A stretch of DNA of 46,088 bases from an uncultured Eubacterium sp. (lineage in GTDB: Bacteria > Bacillota > Clostridia > Lachnospirales > Lachnospiraceae), in NCBI GenBank assembly GCA_947385875.1, contig CANDMV010000011.1, positions 1-46,088 of the forward strand, written 5' to 3'. Position numbers and translations under genes: made by a program. This document shows, in pieces, positions 35,991-46,088 of this stretch. Position 1 is the stretch's first letter, and each line of letters opens with the position of its first letter. The notes under the pieces are model-generated. The model ran no database searches and had not been told where the DNA came from. It saw only the letters and a list, made by a program, of their open reading frames with translations.

Positions 35991-36169
35991 TGCGAGCGCC
36001 TCCTTAAAATTATTTAATATGAAATGCAGTGCTGCAGCCGGTTTACTGCCAAAATATATGCATACAAAACAGCTTTTCTTAATTGTATCATTTTGTGCAT
36101 ATTCTGTCCATTTCTGTTTATAGACAGATCTTATTCAAGAATGTATGATATTACCATCAAATCAATTAA

Positions 36170-39292
<3,123 letters not shown>

Positions 39293-39297
39293 CGACA

Positions 39298-39475
39298 TAT
39301 CATGACGACAGATATCTATCATGGCAGCAAGCAGTTATCGTGACAACAAACAGCTATCACAACAACAGACACCTGCAAGATTTATCCAAGATAGATTCAG
39401 TACTTATCAAAGATAAATGAAAGACTTATTCAAGATAAGTTCAAGACAAATTTTAGATAAGTTCAAGATAAAAGG
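39298..39475. repeat. Short tandem repeats between lacZ and the symporter
   Basis: Four 19-bp units of the type TATCATGACGACAGATATC start at 39298, 39317, 39336 and 39355. A second degenerate array of GATAAGTTCAAGA units runs from about 39395 to 39475, just before the symporter ribosome site AAAAGGAG. Confidence 0.75.
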
Positions 39476-39483
39476 AGATTTTT

Positions 39484-40860
39484 ATGGAAGAAAAAAGATA
39501 CTTAAAATGGTATAACAAAATAGGATATGGTTCCGGAGATATAGCCGGAAATGTGGTATATGCATTTCTGTCATCCTTTGTCATGATTTACCTGACAGAT
39601 ACTATCGGTCTGGCATCAGGAATTGTGGGATCATTAATCGCCGTATCAAAGCTGTTTGATGGATTTACAGATATATTTTTTGGCTCTATGATCGACAAGA
39701 CACACAGCAGGCTGGGAAAAGCAAGACCGTGGATGCTATACGGCTACATCGGCTGTGCCATAACGCTGGCAGCCTGTTTCGCAGTGCCGGTCAATTTGGG
39801 CAGGACGACACAGTATGCCTGGTTTTTCATAGCATACACCCTATTAAACAGCGTGTTCTATACAGCAAATAACATCGCATATTCAGCACTAACTTCTCTT
39901 GTTACAAAAAACAGCAAAGAGCGTGTGCAGATGGGTTCTTACCGCTTTATCTTTGCGTTTTCAACAAGCCTTCTGATTCAGACAATTACAGTAGGATTTG
40001 TAGATCTGTGCGGTGGTGATGCCGCGGCATGGAGGCTGACAGCAGTGATCTATGCGGGCATCGGCCTGATTGTAAATACAATCTCCGTTTTCTCCGTAAA
40101 AGAGCTTCCGGAGGAGGAATTAAACGATAGCGCAGCTTCTGGCAAAGAAGAAAAATATGGGCTGATTCAGGCATTTGGACTGCTTGTAAAGAACAAATTC
40201 TATCTGATGATCTGCTTAGCCTATATTCTGCAGCAGCTGTACAGCGCCATGATCGGCGCAGGTATTTACTACATGACATGGGTATTAAAAAATAAGAACC
40301 TTTTTGGCCAATTTGCATGGGCAGTAAATATTCCGCTTATCATAGCTCTGATCTTCACACCGGCACTGGTAGGCAGGTGGAAAAGCATGTACAAACTGAA
40401 TTTAAGAGGATACATCATTGCCGTAATCGGCAGAGGACTGGTAGTTGTCGCCGGATACATGGGGAATGTTCCTTTGATGATGGCGTTTACAGCTCTTGCC
40501 GCACTAGGACAAGGGCCGTGGCAGGGCGACATGAATGCCGTGATCGCTTCCTGCTCCGAGTACACCTATCTGACACAGGGAAAGAGAGTTGACGGAACGA
40601 TGTACTCCTGCACTTCGCTCGGAGTTAAAATCGGCGGCGGTATCGGAACAGCACTTGCCGGATGGCTTTTAGAGTTCAGCGGCTATGTCGGTACGAATGC
40701 AGTGCAGCCGGAGTCAGCCCTTAATATGATGCAGTTTATGTATCTGTGGCTTCCATTCATTTTTGATGTATTAATTATGCTTGTTCTTTCCAGAATGAAT
40801 GTTGAAGGAGCCAATGATAAGATTAAAAAAGAAAAACGTGTTACAGCAGATCATGCTTGA
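39484..40860 (+). CDS. GPH-family sugar:cation symporter
   Basis: 458 residues with 12 predicted membrane helices. Start MEEKRYLKWYNKIGYGSGD and the loop motif FGSMIDKTHSRLGKARPWML are characteristic of glycoside-pentoside-hexuronide symporters (MelB/XynP/UidB type), as is QLYSAMIGAG in helix 7 and GVKIGGGIGTALAGW in helix 11. Brings a galactoside or other glycoside in with Na+ or H+ for the adjacent beta-galactosidase. AAAAGGAG lies 7 nt before the ATG. Probably co-transcribed with lacZ under the AraC regulator. Confidence 0.93.
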   Translation: MEEKRYLKWYNKIGYGSGDIAGNVVYAFLSSFVMIYLTDTIGLASGIVGSLIAVSKLFDGFTDIFFGSMIDKTHSRLGKARPWMLYGYIGCAITLAACFAVPVNLGRTTQYAWFFIAYTLLNSVFYTANNIAYSALTSLVTKNSKERVQMGSYRFIFAFSTSLLIQTITVGFVDLCGGDAAAWRLTAVIYAGIGLIVNTISVFSVKELPEEELNDSAASGKEEKYGLIQAFGLLVKNKFYLMICLAYILQQLYSAMIGAGIYYMTWVLKNKNLFGQFAWAVNIPLIIALIFTPALVGRWKSMYKLNLRGYIIAVIGRGLVVVAGYMGNVPLMMAFTALAALGQGPWQGDMNAVIASCSEYTYLTQGKRVDGTMYSCTSLGVKIGGGIGTALAGWLLEFSGYVGTNAVQPESALNMMQFMYLWLPFIFDVLIMLVLSRMNVEGANDKIKKEKRVTADHA

Positions 40861-40953
40861 CAAAACTGAGAAAATTTAATATCTTCCGCTGCTTGGACAG
40901 TGCTAAAGAATACGGCCTGCCAAGCAGCTTTCTTCACTTATTGGCGGCTTTTT

Positions 40954-41172
40954 ATCTTTGAGTTACCGTTCAGTCTTCGGCTTCACTGTAACAGAACCCG
41001 GCTCATTGAAATTTCGCCTTTAGCGGGGAACCGGATACTCTTAAATGATCAAAGTCCATATAGTTATGAAGCACTGGCTCCCCGCTTTCTTCATCATACT
41101 TATCATAATTCACACGTTCTTACGTACTTTGCAGTTAATGCAAAGTACTGGGCCAAACTGTACCATCTTTGA
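40954..41172. mobile_element. 203-bp MITE (copy B) carrying a beta-galactosidase gene fragment
   Basis: Element at 40962-41164 flanked by ATCTTTGA (40954-40961, 41165-41172). It is an inverted copy of MITE A: ends GTTACCGTTCAG and CCAAACTGTACC, with the same TACTTTGCA hairpin. It is ~57 bp longer because of an insert whose bases 41041-41098 match, in reverse orientation, 38090-38147 of lacZ at 54 of 58 positions. Confidence 0.85.
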
Positions 41173-41193
41173 TTCAATTCTTGCATTATAACA

Positions 41194-41222
41194 TTGACAA
41201 ATTTTAATAGTATATATATGCT
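41194..41222 (+). promoter_or_regulatory. Promoter of the cell-wall-binding protein
   Basis: TTGACA (41194-41199), 17-bp spacer, TATGCT (41217-41222), 30 bp beyond the MITE B end. The predicted leader is ~100 nt. Confidence 0.6.
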
Positions 41223-41329
41223 GTTATGGAGAAGGCAGAAGATTTATAAAATTATAGATAAGTCGATAATACCTGATCGGAAAATGTAAAACAAATTAGT
41301 ATTATTATGGAGAGGATCATAATCAAAAG

Positions 41330-42772
41330 ATGAAAAAAAACAATATTCTGAAATGCAGCGATATGAAACTAAACAATGTAAAGTATATATTCGTTATTCT
41401 TGCAGCGGTATATATGGTTTTAGGCATAAAATCTTATGCGACTAGCGCTTCGGAATTGCCCGAAATGTATGCAAGCTATCTCCCGCCTGATTCGGACCAG
41501 TTCTTGACGGGATGGCTGAAAATAGACAATAGTTACTACTATTTCCTGCCTGATTCGGGCCAGATGGCTGTTGGATGGCAAATCATTGACAATGAATCTT
41601 ATTTCTTTCTGCCTGATTCGGGCCGAATGTTGACTGAATGGCTGAAAATTGGCGATGATTACTACTACTTCCTGCCTGATTCGGGTCAGATGGCAACAGA
41701 GTGGCAGATTATCGACAAAAAATCCTACTATTTTCTGCCTGATTCGGGCCAGATGGCAGCCGGATGGCAAATCATTAACGGAAAATCTTATTTTTTCGAG
41801 ACTGATTCGGGCCAGATGCTGACCGGACATCAGATCATTGATGGTAAATCCTATTTTTTCCTGCCTGATTCAGGCCAGATGGCGACTGGGTGTTTGGAGT
41901 TTGAAGATAATACCTACTATTTTTCGCTAAAGACAGGAGAAATGCTTACCGGATGGCAGGAGACAGAAATGGGACTGCGTTACTTTTCTAAAGATACCGG
42001 AAAGATGCTGACCGGATGGCAAAAAATAAAGAACAAAAAATATTATTTTTCAATGGACAACGGCGAACCAAGCACAGGCCTTAAAAAAATTGACGGAGAA
42101 TATTATCTATTCCATTATAATGGACAGCTTGCTGAATCAAAAAAAACAAGCCTCGTTACGGATGGAAAGCAGATTTATTGTGCGGATAAAAATGGTAAAG
42201 CAGCCAGCGGCTGGCAGGTTGTCGATCAAAAGCTTTACTTTGCATCTAAGACCGGAAAAGTCAAAAAAAATACGACTTTTCGCGGAATTACATTTGACAG
42301 CAACGGAGCCGCAAAAAATAATGTAAATACCAGATTAAAAATAAAAGCTATGAAGATATTTTCATCTATCACAAAGGAAAATATGACAAAAAGCCAGAAG
42401 CTTGCTGAATGCTGGTCATATATGATCGGCGGCAGTTTCCGTTATTCATCAAAATATCCAGATCTGAATGCGGATGATTGGCAAAGAGAAACCGCTTATG
42501 ATATGCTGTCGTCTCATACCGGAAATTGTTATAGTTTTGCTTGTGCGTTTGCTGCGCTAGCAGCAGAGGCCGGTTATCATCCATTTGTAGTGTGCGGCCG
42601 GGTGCATGGCTCCAGAGACAGGATGGCTGATGGATATACACGCCATGCATGGGTCAGGATCAATGATCGTTATTATGATCCAGAGGCACATTATGCCGGC
42701 TGGAGAAGAGGGATCTATGACAGCAGCACCTATCCTGTCTCACATACAGTGCAAAAAATTGTTGCATTTTAA
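41330..42772 (+). CDS. Secreted choline-binding-repeat protein with transglutaminase-like domain
   Basis: 480 residues. Signal peptide/anchor 1-40 (hydrophobic 20-36). About a dozen cell-wall-binding (CW_binding_1) repeats at 45-330, many with an unusually regular 21-residue unit YYFLPDSGQMATGWQIID. The C-terminal transglutaminase-like domain (about 345-480) has Cys400 (GNCYSF), His439 (RHAWVRI) and Asp450 (YYDPE), so it may be an active cross-linking or protease-type enzyme. The repeats bind teichoic-acid choline or surface polysaccharide in relatives. The GGAGAGG site is ~14 nt from the ATG, longer than usual. Probably surface-located; substrate unknown. Confidence 0.88.
   Translation: MKKNNILKCSDMKLNNVKYIFVILAAVYMVLGIKSYATSASELPEMYASYLPPDSDQFLTGWLKIDNSYYYFLPDSGQMAVGWQIIDNESYFFLPDSGRMLTEWLKIGDDYYYFLPDSGQMATEWQIIDKKSYYFLPDSGQMAAGWQIINGKSYFFETDSGQMLTGHQIIDGKSYFFLPDSGQMATGCLEFEDNTYYFSLKTGEMLTGWQETEMGLRYFSKDTGKMLTGWQKIKNKKYYFSMDNGEPSTGLKKIDGEYYLFHYNGQLAESKKTSLVTDGKQIYCADKNGKAASGWQVVDQKLYFASKTGKVKKNTTFRGITFDSNGAAKNNVNTRLKIKAMKIFSSITKENMTKSQKLAECWSYMIGGSFRYSSKYPDLNADDWQRETAYDMLSSHTGNCYSFACAFAALAAEAGYHPFVVCGRVHGSRDRMADGYTRHAWVRINDRYYDPEAHYAGWRRGIYDSSTYPVSHTVQKIVAF
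41486..41890 (+). repeat. 63-bp in-frame DNA repeats in the wall-binding gene
   Basis: The sequence CCTGATTCGGGCCAGATGGC, with small changes, recurs about every 63 bp (for example at 41549, 41612, 41675, 41738, 41801, 41864). Conservation at DNA level, including synonymous sites, points to recent expansion and a substrate for length variation by recombination. Confidence 0.85.
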
Positions 42773-42805
42773 GATATTCATTTATTTCATGTTTATAGTC
42801 TCAGA

Positions 42806-42862
42806 GGACTGCATTGATTACTGCTTCATGCACATAAGATAACACTAAATACAATGCAGTCC
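42806..42862 (+). terminator. Hairpin after the wall-binding protein gene
   Basis: GGACTGCATTG (42806-42816) pairs exactly with CAATGCAGTCC (42852-42862) around a 35-nt loop; no T-run. Confidence 0.5.
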
Positions 42863-42895
42863 ATCGGACTATTCACCCTTATGACACAGATTGAT

Positions 42896-43003
42896 TCATT
42901 CGTCTAAGATGCTTTCGATAATCCTCACTTCTGTATTGCTCAGCTTATTCAGTTTTTCAGACAACAGAAGTTTCCTGTATATCACTTGATGCCATACAAG
43001 ACA
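42896..43003 (-). pseudogene. Coding-like fragment in frame after the collagen-like gene
   Basis: Directly after the stop of the collagen-like gene (43007-43009) the same frame stays open: VWHQVIYRKLLLSEKLNKLS then NTEVRIIESILDE and a stop at 42896. It looks like the end of a regulator or other protein but has no start of its own. Confidence 0.3.
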
Positions 43004-43006
43004 GAT

Positions 43007-43243
43007 TTAAGCAATGCGCTGTAATAAAATCGCTGCATGATTAACCGGCAAAAAACGGACATCATCCTCCGGGGCGACATCTTGGAAGCCTCCCTGCATT
43101 ACAGCATTAAAATAAGCCGGCTGAACGCCAGGCCCCACTGGTCCCTGAGGTCCCTGCTCCCCTTGCGGCCCAGGATCGCCTTTGGGACCGGCAGGTCCCC
43201 GGCAACAGCAATTACAACAAAATCTATGTTGAATATCATTCAT
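43007..43243 (-). CDS. Mini collagen-like protein
   Basis: 78 residues from 43243 (AAAGGA 8 nt upstream; an ATG at 43249 is too close). Begins MNDIQHRFCCNCCCR, five cysteines in a cluster, then eight Gly-X-Y triplets (GPAGPKGDPGPQGEQGPQGP continuing VGPG), then ~38 non-repetitive residues. Bacterial collagen-like proteins such as BclA form trimers on the spore surface and have much longer triplet runs and a ~130-residue C-terminal domain; this one is short and may be truncated (see the fragment downstream). The Cys cluster could cross-link it to the spore coat. Confidence 0.65.
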   Translation of the reverse strand: MNDIQHRFCCNCCCRGPAGPKGDPGPQGEQGPQGPVGPGVQPAYFNAVMQGGFQDVAPEDDVRFLPVNHAAILLQRIA

Positions 43244-43249
43244 TTTCAT

Positions 43250-43658
43250 ATTCCTTTCAGAACAGATTAGATTCTTTTTTCATTTTATGAATATAATTAT
43301 CAGTCATGCCAAATTCATATGTTTAATGACTGCTAAATATACCAGAAGCTTTTACAGACAGGCATCAGGACCTTGCACCATGTAATTAAGCCGCAGCGAA
43401 CCTTTTCTCTTGAATCAAAACATCTAATGCATAACTTTCAGATACACCAATATTTGAAATTTCCCCTGCCAATTTCCCCTTTGAATGACAAATCGGCGAG
43501 ACTTTGCAGAGCAGAATATCCCGCAGAGAATAGACCTCCGTTCCTATGCGCGGCAGGACGCGGAACCCTAACCGCACAGAAAAACCGCCTTTAATTGGAA
43601 ATGAGACATCTAAAAGAAGAAGTTGCTAAATCTAGAACCGTCAAGCGTTGTGTAGAGT
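43250..43658. other. 409-bp region with possible gene debris
   Basis: No intact gene. A minus-strand frame at 43386-43577 reads RDILLCKVSPICHSKGKLAG and ISNIGVSESYALDVLIQEK, which has a coding look, but it has no ATG, no ribosome site and no family I recognise. Confidence 0.3.
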
Positions 43659-44064
43659 ATGAATGAAAAAATAGTATTTAATCAAGGTTCTTTTTTTCAT
43701 GGAACAAATGCAGACTTAAAAGCAGGAGATTTAATAATTACAGGAATGCAAAAAAAACTATAATGATGATAGAAATTCCCAATATGTTTATTTTGCAGGA
43801 ACTTTGGACGCGGCAATTTGGGGAGCAGAACCAACAGAGAGTGAAGGCACAGAAAGAATCTATGTTGTCGAACCAACAGGAGATTACGAAGATGACCCAA
43901 ATCTTACAGACAAAAAATTCCCCGGAAATCCCACAAAATCATATAGGTCAAAACAACCATTAAGGCAAGTCAGAAAACAACGTGGAACAGCAGACCAAAG
44001 AACACCGACCGCACATTGTAAAAACCCCAGGCAAAACGACCTGCCTTGTGACGTGCCGCTTTAG
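43659..44064 (+). pseudogene. arr: Rifampin ADP-ribosyltransferase (Arr), frameshifted
   Basis: Frame 1 starts MNEKIVFNQGSFFHGTNADL, the Arr N-terminus with the catalytic-domain FFHGT motif, and stops after 34 codons. The shift occurs at an A8 run (43750-43757). Frame 2 continues NYNDDRNSQYVYFAGTLDAA, then WGAE, RIYVVEPTGDYEDDPNLTDK and KFPGNPTKSYRS, near-identical in pattern to Arr. Homology fades after about 43965 and the frame ends at 44064, so the C-terminus is also lost. Intact Arr (about 140 residues) ADP-ribosylates rifampin using NAD. As written it is inactive, unless the A8 slip is a sequencing error or is bypassed by slippage. Confidence 0.85.
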
Positions 44065-44166
44065 CGAAACGAGAAAAAAACTTAACTTGACATATAGGAC
44101 TGCTCTGATCATATTAAATTCATCAGATGTTACTATTCGGCATATATGTCAAAATTCCAAAATTCA

Positions 44167-44335
44167 AGGGAGGCCCGCAGAGCAATCTTCGAATGTATAG
44201 AGGGCTGGTATAACCGAAAAAGAATACACAGTGCGATTGGTTACATAGCCCCCTAGCAAAAGGAGGATGAAGAACCAGGGAAAGCAGCATTGTCTTTTGA
44301 CTTTTTTTGTCCAAAGTATTGACATAAGTCCACTT
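44167..44335 (+). mobile_element. IS3-family transposase remnant, C-terminal end
   Basis: Frame at 44167 reads REARRAIFECIEGWYNRKRI then HSAIGYIAP, the end of an IS3-type OrfB (DDE transposase), followed by an in-frame TAG at 44254 and a final TGA at 44320. The sequence after it (GTCCAAAGTATTGACATAAGTCC) resembles the right end of such elements. The 5' part is missing. It differs from the IS3 transposase at the end of the window. Confidence 0.8.
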
Positions 44336-44423
44336 TACTGTGTACGAAGTCTTGAAAATGTGTTATACTTTTCTTGTATGTTGGAAAAGATATTCCCAAA
44401 ATTTGCTAAAAGGAAGTGAACAT

Positions 44424-44783
44424 ATGCCAACTAATGAAGCCAAAAGGAAATATGATATTCAATATGCAAAGGAAAAACTAAAGCGTATTCCTCTGGATGT
44501 CAAAAAAGAAAAATATGAGGAAATCAAAGCAGCTGCAGATAACGCAGGCGAACCAGTAAACGGCTACATCAAAAAGGCTATTGATGAACGTATGGAACGC
44601 GACAGCAAGGCTCTGTCATCCACTGCTGCCCCATCAGAGACTAAACAGCAGACTATCCCAGATCAGCTAGCAACATCCACTGTTGCATCCATGAATATCC
44701 CCCCGAAACCACGAAAGCCCTTTAACAAAGAAGTTGCTGAACCGATCAACACTGACAAACTGCTCAATGATTTCCGGTACTAG
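44424..44783 (+). CDS. Small RHH-like protein truncated by a MITE
   Basis: 119 residues from 44424, where AAGGAAG precedes by 7 nt. The N-terminal half (about 10-55: KRIPLDVKKEKYEEIKAAAD, GEPVNGYIKKAIDERMERD) resembles ribbon-helix-helix/Arc-like proteins found beside toxins and mobile DNA; the rest is Pro/Thr/Ser-rich and disordered. The stop TAG is the first codon of the MITE. Removing the MITE and one GTAC copy extends the frame by 22 residues (SIAYDNDVHTRLLNKARQQS then AE) to a TAA at 45051-45053. The original protein was therefore 141 residues. Confidence 0.7.
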   Translation: MPTNEAKRKYDIQYAKEKLKRIPLDVKKEKYEEIKAAADNAGEPVNGYIKKAIDERMERDSKALSSTAAPSETKQQTIPDQLATSTVASMNIPPKPRKPFNKEVAEPINTDKLLNDFRY

Positions 44784-44980
44784 AGCGTGTTTGAAAAATG
44801 CTTTCTGTGAGATGCACCCACAGGGCATGATATGCTTCACACTTTGTACCCACAGGGCATGATATGGAGAATTTATCCCAAATTTATGAGGCATAGCGGG
44901 CTATGTTGATTAAATTTGGGATGAATTATCCGCAAAGTGGGGAGTGCAGCTCGCGGGAATGATTTTTCAAACACGCTCTA
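44781..44980. mobile_element. 200-bp MITE inserted in the RHH-like gene
   Basis: Terminal inverted repeats TAGAGCGTGTTTGAAAAAT (19 bp), flanked by GTAC on both sides (44777-44780, 44981-44984), probably a 4-bp target duplication. Inside, ACCCACAGGGCATGATATG occurs twice (about 44816 and 44852) and AATTTATCCCAAATTTAT / AAATTTGGGATGAATT form a dyad. The right end is repeated at window bases 1-54. Confidence 0.9.
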
Positions 44981-45097
44981 GTACAGCATTGCATATGACA
45001 ATGACGTACACACCAGACTTTTAAATAAAGCACGGCAGCAGTCCGCTGAATAATCTCGACCATAAAACCTGAATAATTCAAGAAAGGAAGTGTTATT

Positions 45098-45643
45098 ATG
45101 CCAGCATTAGCACAGGATAATTTCTATACCATTGATGATATTTATGCCTTGCCGGATGGAGAACGTGCGGAATTGATTGACGGCCAGATATACTACATGG
45201 CGCCACCAACCAGAAAGCACCAGGACATTGTAGGTGAACTTTTTGGAACCATCCGGGAATACATTAAATCAAAAAATAGTTCATGCAGATGCTACGTTGC
45301 ACCATTTGCTGTATTTCTAACTAAAAACGACACAAACTATGTAGAGCCAGATATCAGCGTCATATGTGATACCAGCAAGCTAAATGACAAAGGCTGTGTC
45401 GGTGCGCCGGACTGGATAATTGAAATCGCATCACCAAGTAACCGTCCGATGGATTATTACACAAAGCTTTTTAAATACCGGACTGCAGGTGTTCGGGAAT
45501 ACTGGATTGTGGATCACGAAAGGAACCTGGTCATCGTCTATGATTTCCAGAATAACAGTGCCACAAATTTCACTTTTTCTGATGACATTCCTGTCAACAT
45601 ATATCCTGGGTTCTGTATCAACCTTTCAGCCTTGAATATATAA
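45098..45643 (+). CDS. Uma2-family (DUF820) endonuclease-like protein
   Basis: 181 residues, normal length. PD-(D/E)XK nuclease fold signatures: AELIDGQIYYMAPPTRKHQD (about 25-44), YVEPDISVI (about 85-93), the catalytic core PDWIIEIASPSN and KLFKYRTAGVREYWIVD. Uma2 proteins are abundant in cyanobacteria and Firmicutes, often near mobile elements; their physiological role is unknown. AAGGAAG lies 8 nt before the ATG. Together with the MITE-broken gene upstream it looks like a two-gene accessory module. Confidence 0.88.
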   Translation: MPALAQDNFYTIDDIYALPDGERAELIDGQIYYMAPPTRKHQDIVGELFGTIREYIKSKNSSCRCYVAPFAVFLTKNDTNYVEPDISVICDTSKLNDKGCVGAPDWIIEIASPSNRPMDYYTKLFKYRTAGVREYWIVDHERNLVIVYDFQNNSATNFTFSDDIPVNIYPGFCINLSALNI

Positions 45644-45694
45644 AAGCTGTAATATTTTTATTCAATCAATACCGCATTGAAAGGAAGTGTTACC

Positions 45695-45772
45695 ATGAGT
45701 TACAAAGAACTTGCCCACAGCCTTATTGAGATGGTCAAGTTTTTCTGTAACACTTACAAGGAAAAGTTTTGA
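45695..45772 (+). pseudogene. 5' stub of a gene cut by an IS3 element
   Basis: A 25-codon frame beginning MSYKELAHSLIEM with a good AAGGAAG site, then VKFFCNTYKEKF-stop. From about 45730 the sequence belongs to the right end of the minus-strand IS3 element, so only ~13 native codons remain. Confidence 0.4.
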
Positions 45773-46088
45773 CATAATCATGCCCGCATTCATCAAATGG
45801 TGTCATATATCCATTTGATGAATGCGGGCGGATATGATTGTAATACACATATATATAATCCATAGCTGCATTATTTAATTCTTCGACTGTTGAAAAACGC
45901 TGTCTGCTGATGAATTCCGCTTTGAACGTCCCATAAAACTTTCCATTGGGGAGTTGTCATAGGGGCATCCCGCTTTACTCATGCTCTGCTGAATCCCTTC
46001 TTCTTTACAGTAATCTGTAAATGCCCGCGGGGCATACTGTGAACCCTGATCACTGTGCAGCATCAGGTTTTTTGGATGATGATTTCTT
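45735..46088 (-). pseudogene. IS3-family transposase OrfB, frameshifted and cut by the window edge
   Basis: From the edge the frame reads LHSDQGSQYAPRAFTDYCKE and SMSKAGCPYDNSPMESF, the second Asp and following region of the DDE core. It then shifts by one base near 45945: the correct continuation GTFKAEFISRQRFSTVEELN and NHIRPHSSNGYMTPF appears in the next frame and ends at 45735-45737. Intact relatives would include the catalytic Glu here. The transposase upstream of 46088 is not visible. Confidence 0.85.

Overview
The window looks like a chromosomal segment of a motile, endospore-forming anaerobic Firmicute of the Lachnospiraceae/Clostridiales type. Evidence: a veg gene followed by a SPOCS-LysM protein, a SEC-C methionine aminopeptidase, a PcsB-like NlpC/P60 hydrolase, a LysM-GH18 cortex-lytic-like enzyme, FliB, two very large flagellins, a GPH sugar symporter, strong GGAGG ribosome sites and frequent TTG starts. 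No rRNA, tRNA or CRISPR was seen. Species cannot be named from the sequence alone.

Layout. 1-5.8 kb: end of a small mobile element, hpf, a TPR-like small protein, ddl-murF (peptidoglycan precursors) and plsC on the other strand. 5.8-6.2 kb: a type I toxin-antitoxin unit (31-residue holin-like toxin plus a convergent small RNA). 6.2-11.3 kb: an OmpR-type two-component system followed by a MacB/LolCDE-like ABC exporter with its own promoter and an 11-bp-phased operator, then a 247-nt strongly self-complementary element. 11.6-18.6 kb: a PrcB-like lipoprotein, veg, SPOCS-LysM, NlpC/P60, a decayed dinJ-yafQ pair, map and a DUF4422 protein. 19-20.7 kb: DUF4349 lipoprotein, a 146-bp MITE and a gene remnant.

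20.7-34.4 kb is a motility block: two flagellins with large central inserts flank a truncated YvyF-like zinc protein, all on the minus strand. Upstream of the operon lie two copies of a 22-bp near-palindrome enclosing a sigma-28-type promoter that currently points AWAY from the flagellins. A serine recombinase gene ends inside the outer copy. This is most simply read as a phase-variable invertible flagellin promoter, now in the OFF orientation, and is the main discovery candidate here. Beyond it are a LysM-GH18 hydrolase, a YyaL/DUF255 protein, the flagellin lysine methylase FliB and a chemotaxis receptor.

34.6-40.9 kb is a carbohydrate locus: AraC-type regulator and an unusual flavodoxin on the minus strand, divergent from a GH2 beta-galactosidase and a GPH symporter. 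41.3-43.2 kb holds a secreted choline-binding-repeat transglutaminase-like protein and a mini collagen-like protein. 43.3-46.1 kb is an accessory graveyard: a rifampin ADP-ribosyltransferase (arr) pseudogene, IS3-family remnants, a coiled small protein truncated by a 200-bp MITE, a Uma2 nuclease and a frameshifted IS3 transposase.

Two MITE families recur. One has GTAA-type ends and 8-bp target duplications, like IS66 elements; one copy carries a fragment of the neighbouring beta-galactosidase gene and another end appears to encode part of the flavodoxin. The second family (TAGAGCGTG... ends) occurs at 44.8 kb and at the very start of the window.
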